Assembly: GCA_937927435.1 (NCBI GenBank)
Contig: CALBDW010000008.1
Coordinates: 1 to 33,208, forward strand
DNA from: an uncultured Bdellovibrionales bacterium
GTDB taxonomy: Bacteria; Bdellovibrionota; Bdellovibrionia; Bdellovibrionales; JAMPXM01
DNA length: 33,208 nt
Direction: 5' to 3'
Within the stretch, counting starts at the first letter, position 1, and the number at the start of each line of letters is the position of its first letter. Below are positions 6,477 through 14,736 of this stretch, in pieces. A program made the position numbers and the translations under genes. A model generated the notes under the pieces. That model was not told where the DNA came from, did not search any database, and was given only the letters and a program-made list of their open reading frames with translations.

Positions 6477-7575
6477 GACGGAGCGTGAACTCAGGAGCAT
6501 CCGGGCTGCTCTCGACCAATCCGCTATCGTGGCGATCACCGACCGCGCGGGCACGATTATCCACGTCAATGAGAAATTCTGCGAGATCTCGAAGTACTCG
6601 CGAGAAGAGCTTCTCGGGAAAAACCACCGCATTTTGAATTCCGGTTACCATCCGAAAGAGTTTTTCGTCGATATGTGGAAGACCATTTCGAGCGGGAAGG
6701 TCTGGGTCGGTGAAATCCGTAACCGGGCGAAGGACGGTACGTTTTACTGGGTCCACACGACGATCGTTCCGTTTCTCGACGAATCCGGTAAACCGTATCA
6801 ATACGTCTCCATCCGCTTTGAGATCAGCCGGAGAAAGATCGCCGAAGAACGTTTGAAAATTTACGCGGCGAAGCTCGAGCGCAGTAACCGCGAGCTACAG
6901 GATTTCGCTTCGATCGCCGCCCACGATCTGCAAGAACCGCTCCGAAAGATTTTGACCTTCGGCGACCGGCTGAAGTCGAAGTGCGGCGATCTTCTTCCAC
7001 CGGACGGTCGCGATTATCTCGACCGCATGTTGAACGCCGCCGCGAGGATGCGGACCTTGATCGACGATCTCTTAAGTTATTCGCGCGTTCATTCAGGTGC
7101 GCGCGCTTTCGCGAAAGTCGACCTCAACGAGGTCGTGAAAGGCGTTCTTTCGGACCTTGAAGTCCGGATTGAGCAGACGGGTGCTCGTATCAACGTCGGG
7201 CCCCTGCCGGATGTCGAAGCGGACGAGTCCCAAATGCGGCAGGTTTTCCAGAACGTAATCGGCAACGCTCTTAAGTTTCATAAACCGGATGTCCCTCCGG
7301 AGATCGAGGTTTCGGCGCGGCAGGAAGACGACAAGTGGATTATTTCCGTGAGAGATAACGGGATCGGGTTCGACGAGCGTCATCGAGAAAGGATCTTTTC
7401 GATCTTTCAGCGCCTGCATGGACGGAATGAATATGAGGGGACGGGTGTCGGGCTTGCAGTGGCAAGACGAATCGTCGAACGGCACGGTGGTACGATCACT
7501 GCGACAAGCCGACCGGGACACGGAAGCACGTTCTTCATCCAGCTTCCAGTGAACCACGAAAAGACGGGAGAATGA
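6445..7575 (+). CDS. PAS-domain sensor histidine kinase (phytochrome-kinase-like)
   Basis: The product is 376 aa, soluble, with no membrane segment. One PAS domain covers about 15-130 ('AIVAITDRAGTIIHVNEKFC', 'SREELLGKNHRILNSGYHP', 'KDGTFYWVHTTIVPF'). The HisKA box 'FASIAAHDLQEPLRKIL' carries the phospho-acceptor His160. The HATPase_c domain has the N box 'NVIGNALKFH', G1 'DNGIGFD' and G2 'GTGVGLAVARR'. The AHDLQEPLRK type of H box is that of Cph1/bacteriophytochrome-like kinases, which pair with small Rcp1-like receivers such as the next gene. The first 32 nt overlap the activator gene. ATG 6469 (MSETERE), with AAGGAG 12 bp upstream, is an alternative start. The PAS ligand is unknown; I see no heme- or flavin-diagnostic motif. 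Confidence 0.9.
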   Translation: MAKELTPIMSETERELRSIRAALDQSAIVAITDRAGTIIHVNEKFCEISKYSREELLGKNHRILNSGYHPKEFFVDMWKTISSGKVWVGEIRNRAKDGTFYWVHTTIVPFLDESGKPYQYVSIRFEISRRKIAEERLKIYAAKLERSNRELQDFASIAAHDLQEPLRKILTFGDRLKSKCGDLLPPDGRDYLDRMLNAAARMRTLIDDLLSYSRVHSGARAFAKVDLNEVVKGVLSDLEVRIEQTGARINVGPLPDVEADESQMRQVFQNVIGNALKFHKPDVPPEIEVSARQEDDKWIISVRDNGIGFDERHRERIFSIFQRLHGRNEYEGTGVGLAVARRIVERHGGTITATSRPGHGSTFFIQLPVNHEKTGE

Positions 7576-7576
7576 T

Positions 7577-8008
7577 ATGTCAGCAAGACCGGTAACGCTT
7601 TTGATTGCGGATGACGATCCCGAAGATCGCGCCATGCTTGCGGAAGTTTTTGCCGAAAACGAGTGGGTGAGCGAAATCAAGTTCGTCACCGACGGCGAAG
7701 AGCTATTGGATTACTTGGAAAACCGAGGGAAGTTCGCGGATGCCGAAAAACACCCTCGTCCTGACCTGGTCCTTCTGGATTTGAATATGCCGAAAAAAGA
7801 CGGGCGGGAAGCTTTGGCCGAAGTCCGCTCGAACCCGAACTTCACCGATCTTCCCGTGGTGATTCTGACCACTTCGAAAGCCGAGGAAGATATCGTGAAA
7901 ACGTCCGGTTTGGGGGCGAACTCGTTCATCACGAAGCCGGATACGTTCGACGGCCTCGTCTCGATCGCGCGCGACTTGCGCCGTTATTGGGTTAAAACCA
8001 TTCGTTAG
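7577..8008 (+). CDS. Single-domain CheY/Rcp1-like response regulator
   Basis: The product is 143 aa and consists only of a receiver domain. Acidic pocket 'IADDDPEDR', phosphorylation site Asp68 in 'LVLLDLNMP', Thr in 'VILTTSKAEED' and Lys in 'SFITKPD' are all in place. The long insertion before the Asp ('ENRGKFADAEKHPRPD') is typical of Rcp1-type receivers that serve phytochrome-like kinases. It begins 1 bp after the kinase stop with GGGAG as ribosome-binding site, so the two are translationally coupled. With no output domain it probably passes phosphate on or interacts directly with another protein, possibly the next hybrid kinase. Confidence 0.9.
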   Translation: MSARPVTLLIADDDPEDRAMLAEVFAENEWVSEIKFVTDGEELLDYLENRGKFADAEKHPRPDLVLLDLNMPKKDGREALAEVRSNPNFTDLPVVILTTSKAEEDIVKTSGLGANSFITKPDTFDGLVSIARDLRRYWVKTIR

Positions 8009-8027
8009 CCTTTGCACGAGGGGAAGA

Positions 8028-9134
8028 ATGATGAAGGTTCGGCCGATACACGTTCTCTTGGTTGATGACGATCAGGATGATTTCATCATCATTCGAGATC
8101 TATTGGCCGAAGCGAAAGAAAACGAGTTTAAACTCGATTGGATCGGAAACTTCGAGGAGGCTCTTGAAACGATCGCGGCACGCGCTCACGACGTCTATTT
8201 GATCGATTATCGTCTGGGTTCGAGAACGGGATTCGATCTTATCCGCGAGGCGCAAAACCGCGGCAACCGGGGGCCGATGATCTTATTAACGGGATTTAAT
8301 GACCGTGATGCCGACCGCGAAGCGATGGCGATCGGTGCGGCCGACTACCTCGAGAAATCGCAAATCAGTACTTATCTTCTCGAACGTTCGATCCGCTACG
8401 CCATCTACCGCACCCATATGCGGGAGCAGGCGGTGTCTCACGACCGGATGGCGTCGATCGGGCTTTTGGCGTCAAGCCTGGCTCATGAAATCGGCACGCC
8501 TCTCGGGGTTATCCGAGGGCGCGCCGAATACTTGGCGATGCAAGTCGGCGAGAACGAGGCGGTTAAGAAAAACGTCAACGTGATTCTTTCGCAAATCGAT
8601 CGCGTGTCGCACCTCATCCGCTCACTTCTCAATCTTGCACGAGGAGATCATTCCGAGCAAATCGGCACGGTCTCGGTGAATCGGGCGGTTTCGGACGTTT
8701 TGGATCTGGTTGCCCACGAACTTCGTAAAGGAAACATCGAAGTTATAAACAGTATCGGGAACGAGAATGAGGTTCAAGTCATCGGGCAGTTGCAGAAGCT
8801 GCATCAAGTACTGCTGAACGTGATCATCAACTCCATTCATGCCATTCAGGCGGCAAAGGTGGACGGCCGGAATGACGGACACCTCATCCGTATTGACGCG
8901 CAGGATTTGGGCGCGCGGTGGCTGATCTCGGTGGAAGACACAGGGTGCGGCATTCCGGCGGACAACCTCTCCAATATGTTCCGGCCCTTTTTTACGACGA
9001 AGCAAGACGTCGGTACGGGACTGGGACTTGCGACGTCTTTGTGGATCGTTCAGTCGTGGGGCGGCTCCATGAAGATCGAAAGCCAGGAAGGAAAAGGAAC
9101 CACGGTCTTTATCAACATTCCCAAGGCTCCGTGA
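8028..9134 (+). CDS. Receiver-histidine kinase hybrid (REC-HisKA-HATPase)
   Basis: The product is 368 aa. The receiver comes first (about 6-120), with 'VDDDQDDF', phospho-Asp60 in 'YLIDYRLG', 'ILLTGFND' and Lys in 'DYLEKSQIS'. The NtrB-like kinase core follows: H box 'ASSLAHEIGTPLGVIRG' with His153, N box 'LNVIINSIHAIQ', G1 'DTGCGIP' and G2 'GTGLGLATSLWIVQSWGG'. No sensor or membrane segment exists, so the input is most likely phosphorylation of its own receiver by the upstream PAS kinase. NtrB-type cores usually act on NtrC-type regulators, which fits the first gene of this operon. A GAGGGGAAG site precedes two adjacent ATGs (8028 and 8031). Confidence 0.9.
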   Translation: MMKVRPIHVLLVDDDQDDFIIIRDLLAEAKENEFKLDWIGNFEEALETIAARAHDVYLIDYRLGSRTGFDLIREAQNRGNRGPMILLTGFNDRDADREAMAIGAADYLEKSQISTYLLERSIRYAIYRTHMREQAVSHDRMASIGLLASSLAHEIGTPLGVIRGRAEYLAMQVGENEAVKKNVNVILSQIDRVSHLIRSLLNLARGDHSEQIGTVSVNRAVSDVLDLVAHELRKGNIEVINSIGNENEVQVIGQLQKLHQVLLNVIINSIHAIQAAKVDGRNDGHLIRIDAQDLGARWLISVEDTGCGIPADNLSNMFRPFFTTKQDVGTGLGLATSLWIVQSWGGSMKIESQEGKGTTVFINIPKAP

Positions 9135-9152
9135 TTACGGAGCGTCACATCA

Positions 9153-9197
9153 TGGACATTTTGTCATGCCGAAATTGCTCAACGGGACATTTCGGCA
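9153..9197. promoter_or_regulatory. Upstream dyads of the CBS-cbb3 operon
   Basis: TGCCGAAAT (9167-9175) is perfectly inverted at 9189-9197 around 13 bp. The left flank has TGGACA-TT-TTGTCA (9153-9166). The spacer holds GGGACA (9184-9189), which is -84 to -89 from the predicted start site (9273). The GACA/TGTC words resemble the half-sites at 4952-4975. Confidence 0.4.
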
Positions 9198-9246
9198 AGC
9201 GTCGTGAATATTCCGCTCTTATTCTCGAAATCAGCCGAGTTTAAGT

Positions 9247-9262
9247 CGGCACGCCCCTTGCT
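9247..9262 (+). promoter_or_regulatory. Sigma-54-type (-24/-12) promoter of the CBS-cbb3 operon
   Basis: CGGCACGCCCCTTGCT matches 10 of the 11 informative consensus positions; only the leading T is replaced by C, a common variant. GG at 9248-9249 and GC at 9260-9261 are 10 bp apart. The predicted start is about 9273, 29 bp before the ATG at 9302. No FNR-type TTGAT-N4-ATCAA box was seen in this 167-bp region, although such boxes usually control cbb3 genes. Confidence 0.7.
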
Positions 9263-9301
9263 CAAGCGCACTCTGTCGAAGTTTGTCAGACAGAGGAGTG
9301 A

Positions 9302-9796
9302 ATGAGAACCCATCTTCCCACCATCGGGACAATGGAGACGTTGGAGTCCGCGGTCCAGCTGATGAAGAAGCATGGCGTTCGCCATTTGCCCGTCGCAAAC
9401 TCCGACGGAATGGTGGTCGGCATCATTTCCGATGCCGACATCATTCGGGCGAGTGAACCCGTGTTCGACGTCGCCAACGTAGGCGTCGAAAACATTCGCT
9501 TTGTTCAGGGGGCTCATGTCCGGGAGTACATGTCGACGACGCTCAAGACCATTTCGATCGATGAAAAAGTGAACGAAGCGATTGAGATCATGCTCCGCTC
9601 GAAAGTCTATTCATGTCTTGTCGTCGAGAAGGACAGGATCGTCGGCATCATCACCTATGAAGACTTGATGGGGCTTTTAAGGAACTTTCTGCAGGGCCCG
9701 AGCGGGAGCGACTATCGCATGACGATCGCCGAATACATTTCGAAGACGCCGCTGGGTGTTCCTTCGACGGTGTTAAGCAACGTGGAGTTTCAATGA
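9302..9796 (+). CDS. Two-CBS-domain protein, first gene of the cbb3 operon
   Basis: The product is 164 aa: two CBS motifs, at about 1-60 ('ESAVQLMKKHGVRHLPVANSDG', 'GIISDADIIRA') and 75-135 ('EYMSTTLKTISIDEKVNEAI', 'GIITYEDLMGLL'). CBS pairs bind adenosine nucleotides and act as energy sensors. With no catalytic domain attached, this one may regulate a partner. AGAGGAG precedes ATG 9302. The stop overlaps the ATG of ccoI by 4 nt (ATGA), so the protein is made together with the oxidase copper pump. Adenine-nucleotide sensing beside an oxidase operon is suggestive but unproven. The promoter is of -24/-12 type. Confidence 0.85.
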   Translation: MRTHLPTIGTMETLESAVQLMKKHGVRHLPVANSDGMVVGIISDADIIRASEPVFDVANVGVENIRFVQGAHVREYMSTTLKTISIDEKVNEAIEIMLRSKVYSCLVVEKDRIVGIITYEDLMGLLRNFLQGPSGSDYRMTIAEYISKTPLGVPSTVLSNVEFQ

Positions 9797-12189
9797 GCGC
9801 GACGGAAGCTGTTCAATACCAAGCGGCGGCATGTGAACACTGCGGGTTGAAGTTTTTTCCGAAGAGCCCTTCGCAAAAGTTTTGTTGTCACGGCTGCGAA
9901 TTTGTTTACGGACTCATTCGTTCGCACGGTTTGGATGAATATTATCGGTTGCGCCAAGAAAACCCTCCAACTTGCCCGATCCCGGCCCGCGTATCGTCGG
10001 AGACTTATGAGTTTTGTGACGATCCCGAATTCGTTCGTCGGGCGAGCACCGACGGTCGCCGCATGCTCTTCTTTCTTGAAGGCATGAATTGCAGCGCGTG
10101 CGTGTGGCTTCTTGAAAAGCTTCCCGACTTCTGTAGTGACGCCGAATCGGCGTTCGTGAATATGAGTTCGTCGACGATCGAAGTGACGCGAGTCGAAGGC
10201 GGGTCGTTCGCTTCGATCGCGCGCGCTCTCAACGGTCTCGGGTATCCTCCGCATCCCGTGATGGACGCCGATTCGGCGAAAGCCTTGCGTCGCCGTGAGC
10301 GCCGGCGCGATCTGATCCGGATCGGGGTGGCCGCGGCGGCGACGGGCAATATCATGATTCTTGCGGTTTCGCTTTATGGCGGAGCGGAGGGCGTCGTCGC
10401 GACCTATTTCCGGTGGTTGACGGCTCTTCTGGCGCTGCCTGTTCTGACCTATTGTGCGTGGCCTTTTTATCAGAGTGCCTTCGGCGCGATTCGTTCTCGG
10501 CGGCTCAATATCGACGTACCGATCGTCGCGGCACTCGTCGCCGGAATTATCATCAGCCTCATTGGTCTTTGGAACGGGGAGGACACGCTCTATTTCGATT
10601 CGCTCAGCATGTTGGTTTTCCTTCTTCTTTCGAGCCGCTTTTGGCTTAAAAGCGTTCAGGAGAACCATCTCGATGTTTCGCATCTCGAAGACGAACTTCT
10701 TCTAGGGACGGTCGTGCGCCTGAGCCCCGACGGCGCACGCGAACGCGTGAGCACTCTCTCGCTGAAAGAAGGAGACCTCATTGAGATTTCGGGGGAGATG
10801 AACATCCCGATCGACGGCGTCGTCGTTTCGGGCGAAGGTTTTTACCAGGTCGCGGCTCTCACGGGAGAGTCCGACGCCGAAGAAGTGCACGTGGGTCGTG
10901 AGGTTGAGGCCGGAAGCCGCAACCTCGTCGGCCGATGGGTTATGCGGGTTCTGAGGCCCGCGTCCGAATCACGGCTTGCTTCGATTCTTCGCGATACTGA
11001 GCGTTCCTCGCGCGCAAAATCGTCAATTATTCTCTTCGCCGATCGCGTTTCGCGCTGGTTTGTCGGGATCGTGATGGCTCTTGCCGTCGGTGTCGCGCTC
11101 TACTTTCTGCCGACAAATCCGCATGAAGGGTTCATGCGCGCTCTGGCGCTTGTTATCGTCACGTGCCCGTGCGTTTTCGGGATGGCGATTCCGCTTTCGG
11201 TGAGCCTCGCGATTCGCGCGGCCGCGAGAAACGGAATGGTCATTAAAGACGGGAACGCTCTTGAGCGGCTGACGAAAATCCGGCGCCTGGTCTTTGACAA
11301 AACAGGAACGCTCACATCAGGCGATATGCGCGTGCTTACGATCGCCGTCACCGAGTCGAATCGCAAACACCTTCAGGCTGTCGCAAGTATTGAAAACGGG
11401 CAGCCCCATCCCGTGGCGCGCGCGCTTGTGAAAGCGGTAGAAGAACTCGGCTTTAAGCCCGGCACCGCAACTGATGTGAAACCGCTTCCTTCCGGCGGAA
11501 TTGAAGGGCGGATCGACGGACGGCTTTACTTCATCCGTCCGTGCGCGCCCGATGTGAAGAGCGAAGGCTTCAAACAGATCAAAGCGAAATACGAGCTTTG
11601 CTCCGGCGACGAAGTTCTCGCTGTATTCGAAATCGGCGATGATATTCGCAAGGGTGCGCCGGAACTGATCGAATGGACCCGGAAAGAGGGCTACTCGGTG
11701 CAATTGCTTTCGGGAGACCGCAAAGAAGTGGTCGAAGATTGCGCGCGTAAGATCGGCTTGAAAGCCGACGAAGCGATCGCGCAAGCCACACCTGAGGAAA
11801 AATCCCAAATTCTTAAGAAATACGGAATCTCGGCCGCGATGATCGGAGACGGCGCCAATGATGCCGCGGCTTTGGCATCGGCTTCTGTGGGGATCGCCGT
11901 TCGTGGCAGCATCGACGTCAGTTTCCGCGCGGCCGACGTATATCTAATGAGCGAAAACCTCGCCATTTTGCCACGGCTTTTTAAGATCGCGCGCGCCACC
12001 CGCAATGCGATTCGCCGCAATCTGGTTTTTTCGGCCGGCTTCAATCTCCTGAGCGGCGTGCTGGCTCTCGGCGGTTACATGACGCCGCTTCTGGCTGCCG
12101 TTTTGATGCCGACGAGCTCCATCATTGTGTTGTTGTCAGCGCTTTCAACCGGAAACCGGTTCATGAAACAGGGAGGGGAGCGGCCATGA
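9793..12189 (+). CDS. ccoI: Copper-exporting P1B-type ATPase for cbb3 oxidase assembly (CcoI/FixI)
   Basis: The product is 798 aa. It pumps Cu(I) from cytoplasm to periplasm so that CuB can be inserted into the cbb3 catalytic subunit. In order: a Cys-rich N-terminus (C14-x2-C17 and C31, C32, C35), an HMA domain with GMNCSAC (C100, C103), membrane helices, TGES actuator motif, the transport-site CPC at 458-460, the phosphorylated Asp502 in DKTGT, the HP motif in 'NGQPHPVARAL' and the hinge GDGANDA. Every essential motif is present. The Cys-rich leader before the HMA domain is the hallmark of CcoI/FixI as opposed to CopA. It overlaps the CBS gene before it and ccoS after it by 4 nt each. Confidence 0.95.
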   Translation: MSATEAVQYQAAACEHCGLKFFPKSPSQKFCCHGCEFVYGLIRSHGLDEYYRLRQENPPTCPIPARVSSETYEFCDDPEFVRRASTDGRRMLFFLEGMNCSACVWLLEKLPDFCSDAESAFVNMSSSTIEVTRVEGGSFASIARALNGLGYPPHPVMDADSAKALRRRERRRDLIRIGVAAAATGNIMILAVSLYGGAEGVVATYFRWLTALLALPVLTYCAWPFYQSAFGAIRSRRLNIDVPIVAALVAGIIISLIGLWNGEDTLYFDSLSMLVFLLLSSRFWLKSVQENHLDVSHLEDELLLGTVVRLSPDGARERVSTLSLKEGDLIEISGEMNIPIDGVVVSGEGFYQVAALTGESDAEEVHVGREVEAGSRNLVGRWVMRVLRPASESRLASILRDTERSSRAKSSIILFADRVSRWFVGIVMALAVGVALYFLPTNPHEGFMRALALVIVTCPCVFGMAIPLSVSLAIRAAARNGMVIKDGNALERLTKIRRLVFDKTGTLTSGDMRVLTIAVTESNRKHLQAVASIENGQPHPVARALVKAVEELGFKPGTATDVKPLPSGGIEGRIDGRLYFIRPCAPDVKSEGFKQIKAKYELCSGDEVLAVFEIGDDIRKGAPELIEWTRKEGYSVQLLSGDRKEVVEDCARKIGLKADEAIAQATPEEKSQILKKYGISAAMIGDGANDAAALASASVGIAVRGSIDVSFRAADVYLMSENLAILPRLFKIARATRNAIRRNLVFSAGFNLLSGVLALGGYMTPLLAAVLMPTSSIIVLLSALSTGNRFMKQGGERP

Positions 12190-12359
12190 ATATCCTTTAT
12201 TTTCTTCTGCCGATCGCTCTCGCTTTGGGCGTCGGTTTTTTGCTGAGCTTCATCGTCGCGGCGATGAAGGGGCAGTTCGATGAACTCGAAACGCCGGCTC
12301 ATCGAATGCTTTTTGACGACGAATTGGAACAAAGGAAGGGAACAAGAAATGGCAACTGA
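12186..12359 (+). CDS. ccoS: cbb3 oxidase maturation protein CcoS/FixS
   Basis: The product is 57 aa. It begins at the ATG overlapping the ccoI stop (ATGA). A single membrane helix (about residues 3-27) is followed by the diagnostic cytoplasmic motif 'GQFDELETPAHRMLFDDE'. CcoS is required for cofactor (heme and CuB) insertion into CcoN. Its last 11 nt overlap the start of ccoNO. The size and motif match the family closely. Confidence 0.93.
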   Translation: MNILYFLLPIALALGVGFLLSFIVAAMKGQFDELETPAHRMLFDDELEQRKGTRNGN

Positions 12360-14547
12360 GCGAGAGAAGCACAGCGAAAACGTGATCGAGACGTTTTCCT
12401 ACGATGACGACATTGTAAAGAAGTTCATGCTGGCGACGGTTGTATGGGGAGGGGTTGCTTTCCTCGTCGGTCTCGTCGCCGCGTTGCAGTTGGCCAACTG
12501 GCGCCTAAATCTGGGCATCAGCTGGCTGACGTTCGGCCGGATCCGGCCGCTTCATACGAACGCCGCGATCTTCGCGTTCGCCGGTAACGCGATCTTCGCC
12601 GGTATCTATTACTCCACTCAAAGGCTTTGTAAGACGCGGATGTGGAGCGATGTATTAAGCCGGATTCATTTCTGGGGTTGGCAGTTGATTATCGTCGCCG
12701 CGGCCGTCACACTGCCGTTGGGGCTCACGCAAAGTAAAGAATATGCGGAACTTGAGTGGCCGATCGATTTATTGATCACGCTCGTCTGGGTTGTCTTTGC
12801 GGTCAACTTCTTCGGTACGCTTCGCAATCGCCGTGAGCGTCACATGTACGTCGCGCTTTGGTTCTACATCGCGACGATCGTGACGGTCGCGGTTCTTCAC
12901 ATTGTGAACTCGATCGAAATCCCCGTCGGATGGTTCCAAAGCTATCCGGTGTACGCGGGCGTCCAAGACGCCCTCGTGCAATGGTGGTACGGGCATAACG
13001 CGGTCGCCTTCTTCCTGACGACGCCGTTCTTGGGGCTCATGTACTACTTCGTTCCCAAAGCAGCGAACCGTCCAATCTATAGCTACCGGCTTTCGATCGT
13101 GCACTTCTGGTCGCTCGTCTTCATCTATATCTGGGCAGGACCGCACCACCTTCTGCACACCGCTTTGCCGGACTGGGCGCAAACGCTCGGAATGGTTTTC
13201 TCGCTCATGCTCATTGCGCCGAGCTGGGGAGGAATGATCAACGGCCTTCTTACACTGAGAGGCATTTGGGACAAAGTCCGTACGGAACCGATCCTTAAGT
13301 TTCTCGCCGTCGCTGTGACGTTCTACGGAATGTCGACCTTCGAGGGACCGATGCTTTCGATCAAGTCGGTTTCGGCACTCGGACACTATACCGACTGGAT
13401 CATCGCGCACGTTCACGGAGGGGCTCTCGGTTGGAACGGCTTCTTGACCTTCGGTATGCTCTATTACCTGGTACCGAAGATCTTTAAGACCGAACTCTAC
13501 TCGAAGCGTTTGGCGAACATCCACTTCTGGATCGGCACCATCGGAATCTTGATCTACATCATCTCGATGTGGACATCGGGTATAACTCAGGGCCTTATGC
13601 TTCAAGCGATCGACGAAAGCGGGCGTCTTGTGTACCCCGACTTCGTTGAAACGGTTCTGCGTATTGTCCCGCTTTACTGGGCGCGGGCGTTCGGTGGGAC
13701 GCTTTATCTCATCGGATTTTTCGTGATGTGCTACAACCTGTGGCGCACGTATCAGCTCGCTCCCAAAACCGAAAAAGTAGAGCTTTACCGTGCTCCGAAG
13801 CTCGCACCGGCGGCCCCGGCTCCGAATGAAAAATGGCACCGCCGTTTGGAAGGTCTCGTTCCGACCTTTACGGTGCTCGCTATCGCTTCGATTCTCGTCG
13901 GTTCGGTGATCGAGATCCTGCCGACACTCGTCATCCATACCTATGTCGAATCGAACGACAAGGTGAAGCCCTATACAGCTCTTGAGCTCGCGGGACGCGA
14001 CATCTATGTCCGTGAGGGCTGTTACACATGCCATTCGCAGATGATCCGTACTTTGCCTGGAGACGTGATCCGTTACGGGGCGGCTTCAATGCCGGAAGAG
14101 TCGATGTACGACCGTCCCTTCCAGTGGGGGTCGAAACGCACGGGTCCTGACTTGGCTCGCGTGGGCGGAAAGTATCCTGACATGTGGCACTTCCGCCACA
14201 TGCTCGATCCTCGCTCCACATCGCCGAACTCGATCATGCCGGCTTATCCGTGGCTCTTCCAGAACAAGACCGACTTTGCTTCGCTCAGGCGGAAGTTCGA
14301 GGTCATGAAGGCGCTCGGTGTGCCCTATTCGGATGAAGAAGTGGCGAATGCGGAGGCTTCCGCCCGCGAGGAGGCGAAGAGAATCGCCGACAACCTGGGG
14401 GCCGAGACCGGGATTAAAGAACTTGAATCCCGCGAGATCATCGCGCTCATCGCGTATCTCCAGCGTCTCGGTAAAAACCCGGCACTGTTTGAAGACGTTA
14501 AAGTCGGCGATGCCGGAACGGTCCAACAGAACGAGGCGAAGGATTGA
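12349..14547 (+). CDS. ccoNO: Fused cbb3 oxidase subunits I and II (CcoN-CcoO)
   Basis: The product is 732 aa. Residues ~1-490 are CcoN, the heme-copper catalytic subunit: heme b ligand His69 in 'RPLHTNAA', CuB/active-site 'YGHNAVAF' and 'GPHHLLHT', and heme ligands in 'IIAHVHGGALGWNGF'. Residues ~505-732 are CcoO, a membrane-anchored monoheme cytochrome c: anchor helix near 505-530, heme site C558-Y-T-C561-H562, axial Met630 in 'SIMPAYPW'. In most proteobacteria these are two genes. Here they are one continuous frame with no stop, and the region around the junction (KTEKVELYRAPKLAPAAPAP) looks like a linker. The frame is open back to 12280, but ATG 12349 has GGAAGGG upstream and begins a normal CcoN N-terminus. 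Reduces O2 at low concentration and pumps protons. Confidence 0.95.
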   Translation: MATEREKHSENVIETFSYDDDIVKKFMLATVVWGGVAFLVGLVAALQLANWRLNLGISWLTFGRIRPLHTNAAIFAFAGNAIFAGIYYSTQRLCKTRMWSDVLSRIHFWGWQLIIVAAAVTLPLGLTQSKEYAELEWPIDLLITLVWVVFAVNFFGTLRNRRERHMYVALWFYIATIVTVAVLHIVNSIEIPVGWFQSYPVYAGVQDALVQWWYGHNAVAFFLTTPFLGLMYYFVPKAANRPIYSYRLSIVHFWSLVFIYIWAGPHHLLHTALPDWAQTLGMVFSLMLIAPSWGGMINGLLTLRGIWDKVRTEPILKFLAVAVTFYGMSTFEGPMLSIKSVSALGHYTDWIIAHVHGGALGWNGFLTFGMLYYLVPKIFKTELYSKRLANIHFWIGTIGILIYIISMWTSGITQGLMLQAIDESGRLVYPDFVETVLRIVPLYWARAFGGTLYLIGFFVMCYNLWRTYQLAPKTEKVELYRAPKLAPAAPAPNEKWHRRLEGLVPTFTVLAIASILVGSVIEILPTLVIHTYVESNDKVKPYTALELAGRDIYVREGCYTCHSQMIRTLPGDVIRYGAASMPEESMYDRPFQWGSKRTGPDLARVGGKYPDMWHFRHMLDPRSTSPNSIMPAYPWLFQNKTDFASLRRKFEVMKALGVPYSDEEVANAEASAREEAKRIADNLGAETGIKELESREIIALIAYLQRLGKNPALFEDVKVGDAGTVQQNEAKD

Positions 14548-14550
14548 ACT

Positions 14551-14736
14551 ATGAAACAGTATATCCTCACGCAATTTCCATGGCCTTGGTTGCCGGCTGC
14601 GGCGCTGGTCATCTTCTTTCTCTTCTTCGTCGGTGTGGTGGTTTTTACGAGTTTGAAGTGGCGGCGTCCCGTCTACGAAAAGGCGGCGCAAATACCTCTC
14701 GATGAAGGAACTCTTCACCAGGAAGGCGACGTATGA
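14551..14736 (+). CDS. ccoQ: CcoQ-like small cbb3 subunit
   Basis: The product is 61 aa: one membrane helix at about residues 14-34 and a short charged tail (KWRRPVYEKAAQ), the usual CcoQ plan. CcoQ helps stabilise the oxidase complex. Sequence conservation in the family is low, so the call rests on size, topology and its position between ccoNO and ccoP. It starts 3 bp after ccoNO and overlaps ccoP by 4 nt. Confidence 0.8.
   Translation: MKQYILTQFPWPWLPAAALVIFFLFFVGVVVFTSLKWRRPVYEKAAQIPLDEGTLHQEGDV

Noticed and set aside
6115..6801. 228-aa minus-strand frame across the activator/kinase junction
   Set aside because: Both real genes on the plus strand have complete domains through this region; the frame has no recognisable features.
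9790..10683. 297-aa minus-strand reading frame
   Set aside because: Antisense to ccoI; composition is that of a shadow frame and no protein family is recognisable.
12769..14034. 421-aa minus-strand reading frame
   Set aside because: It lies wholly inside ccoNO, has a very Arg/Asp/His-rich composition typical of an antisense frame, and no ribosome-binding site.
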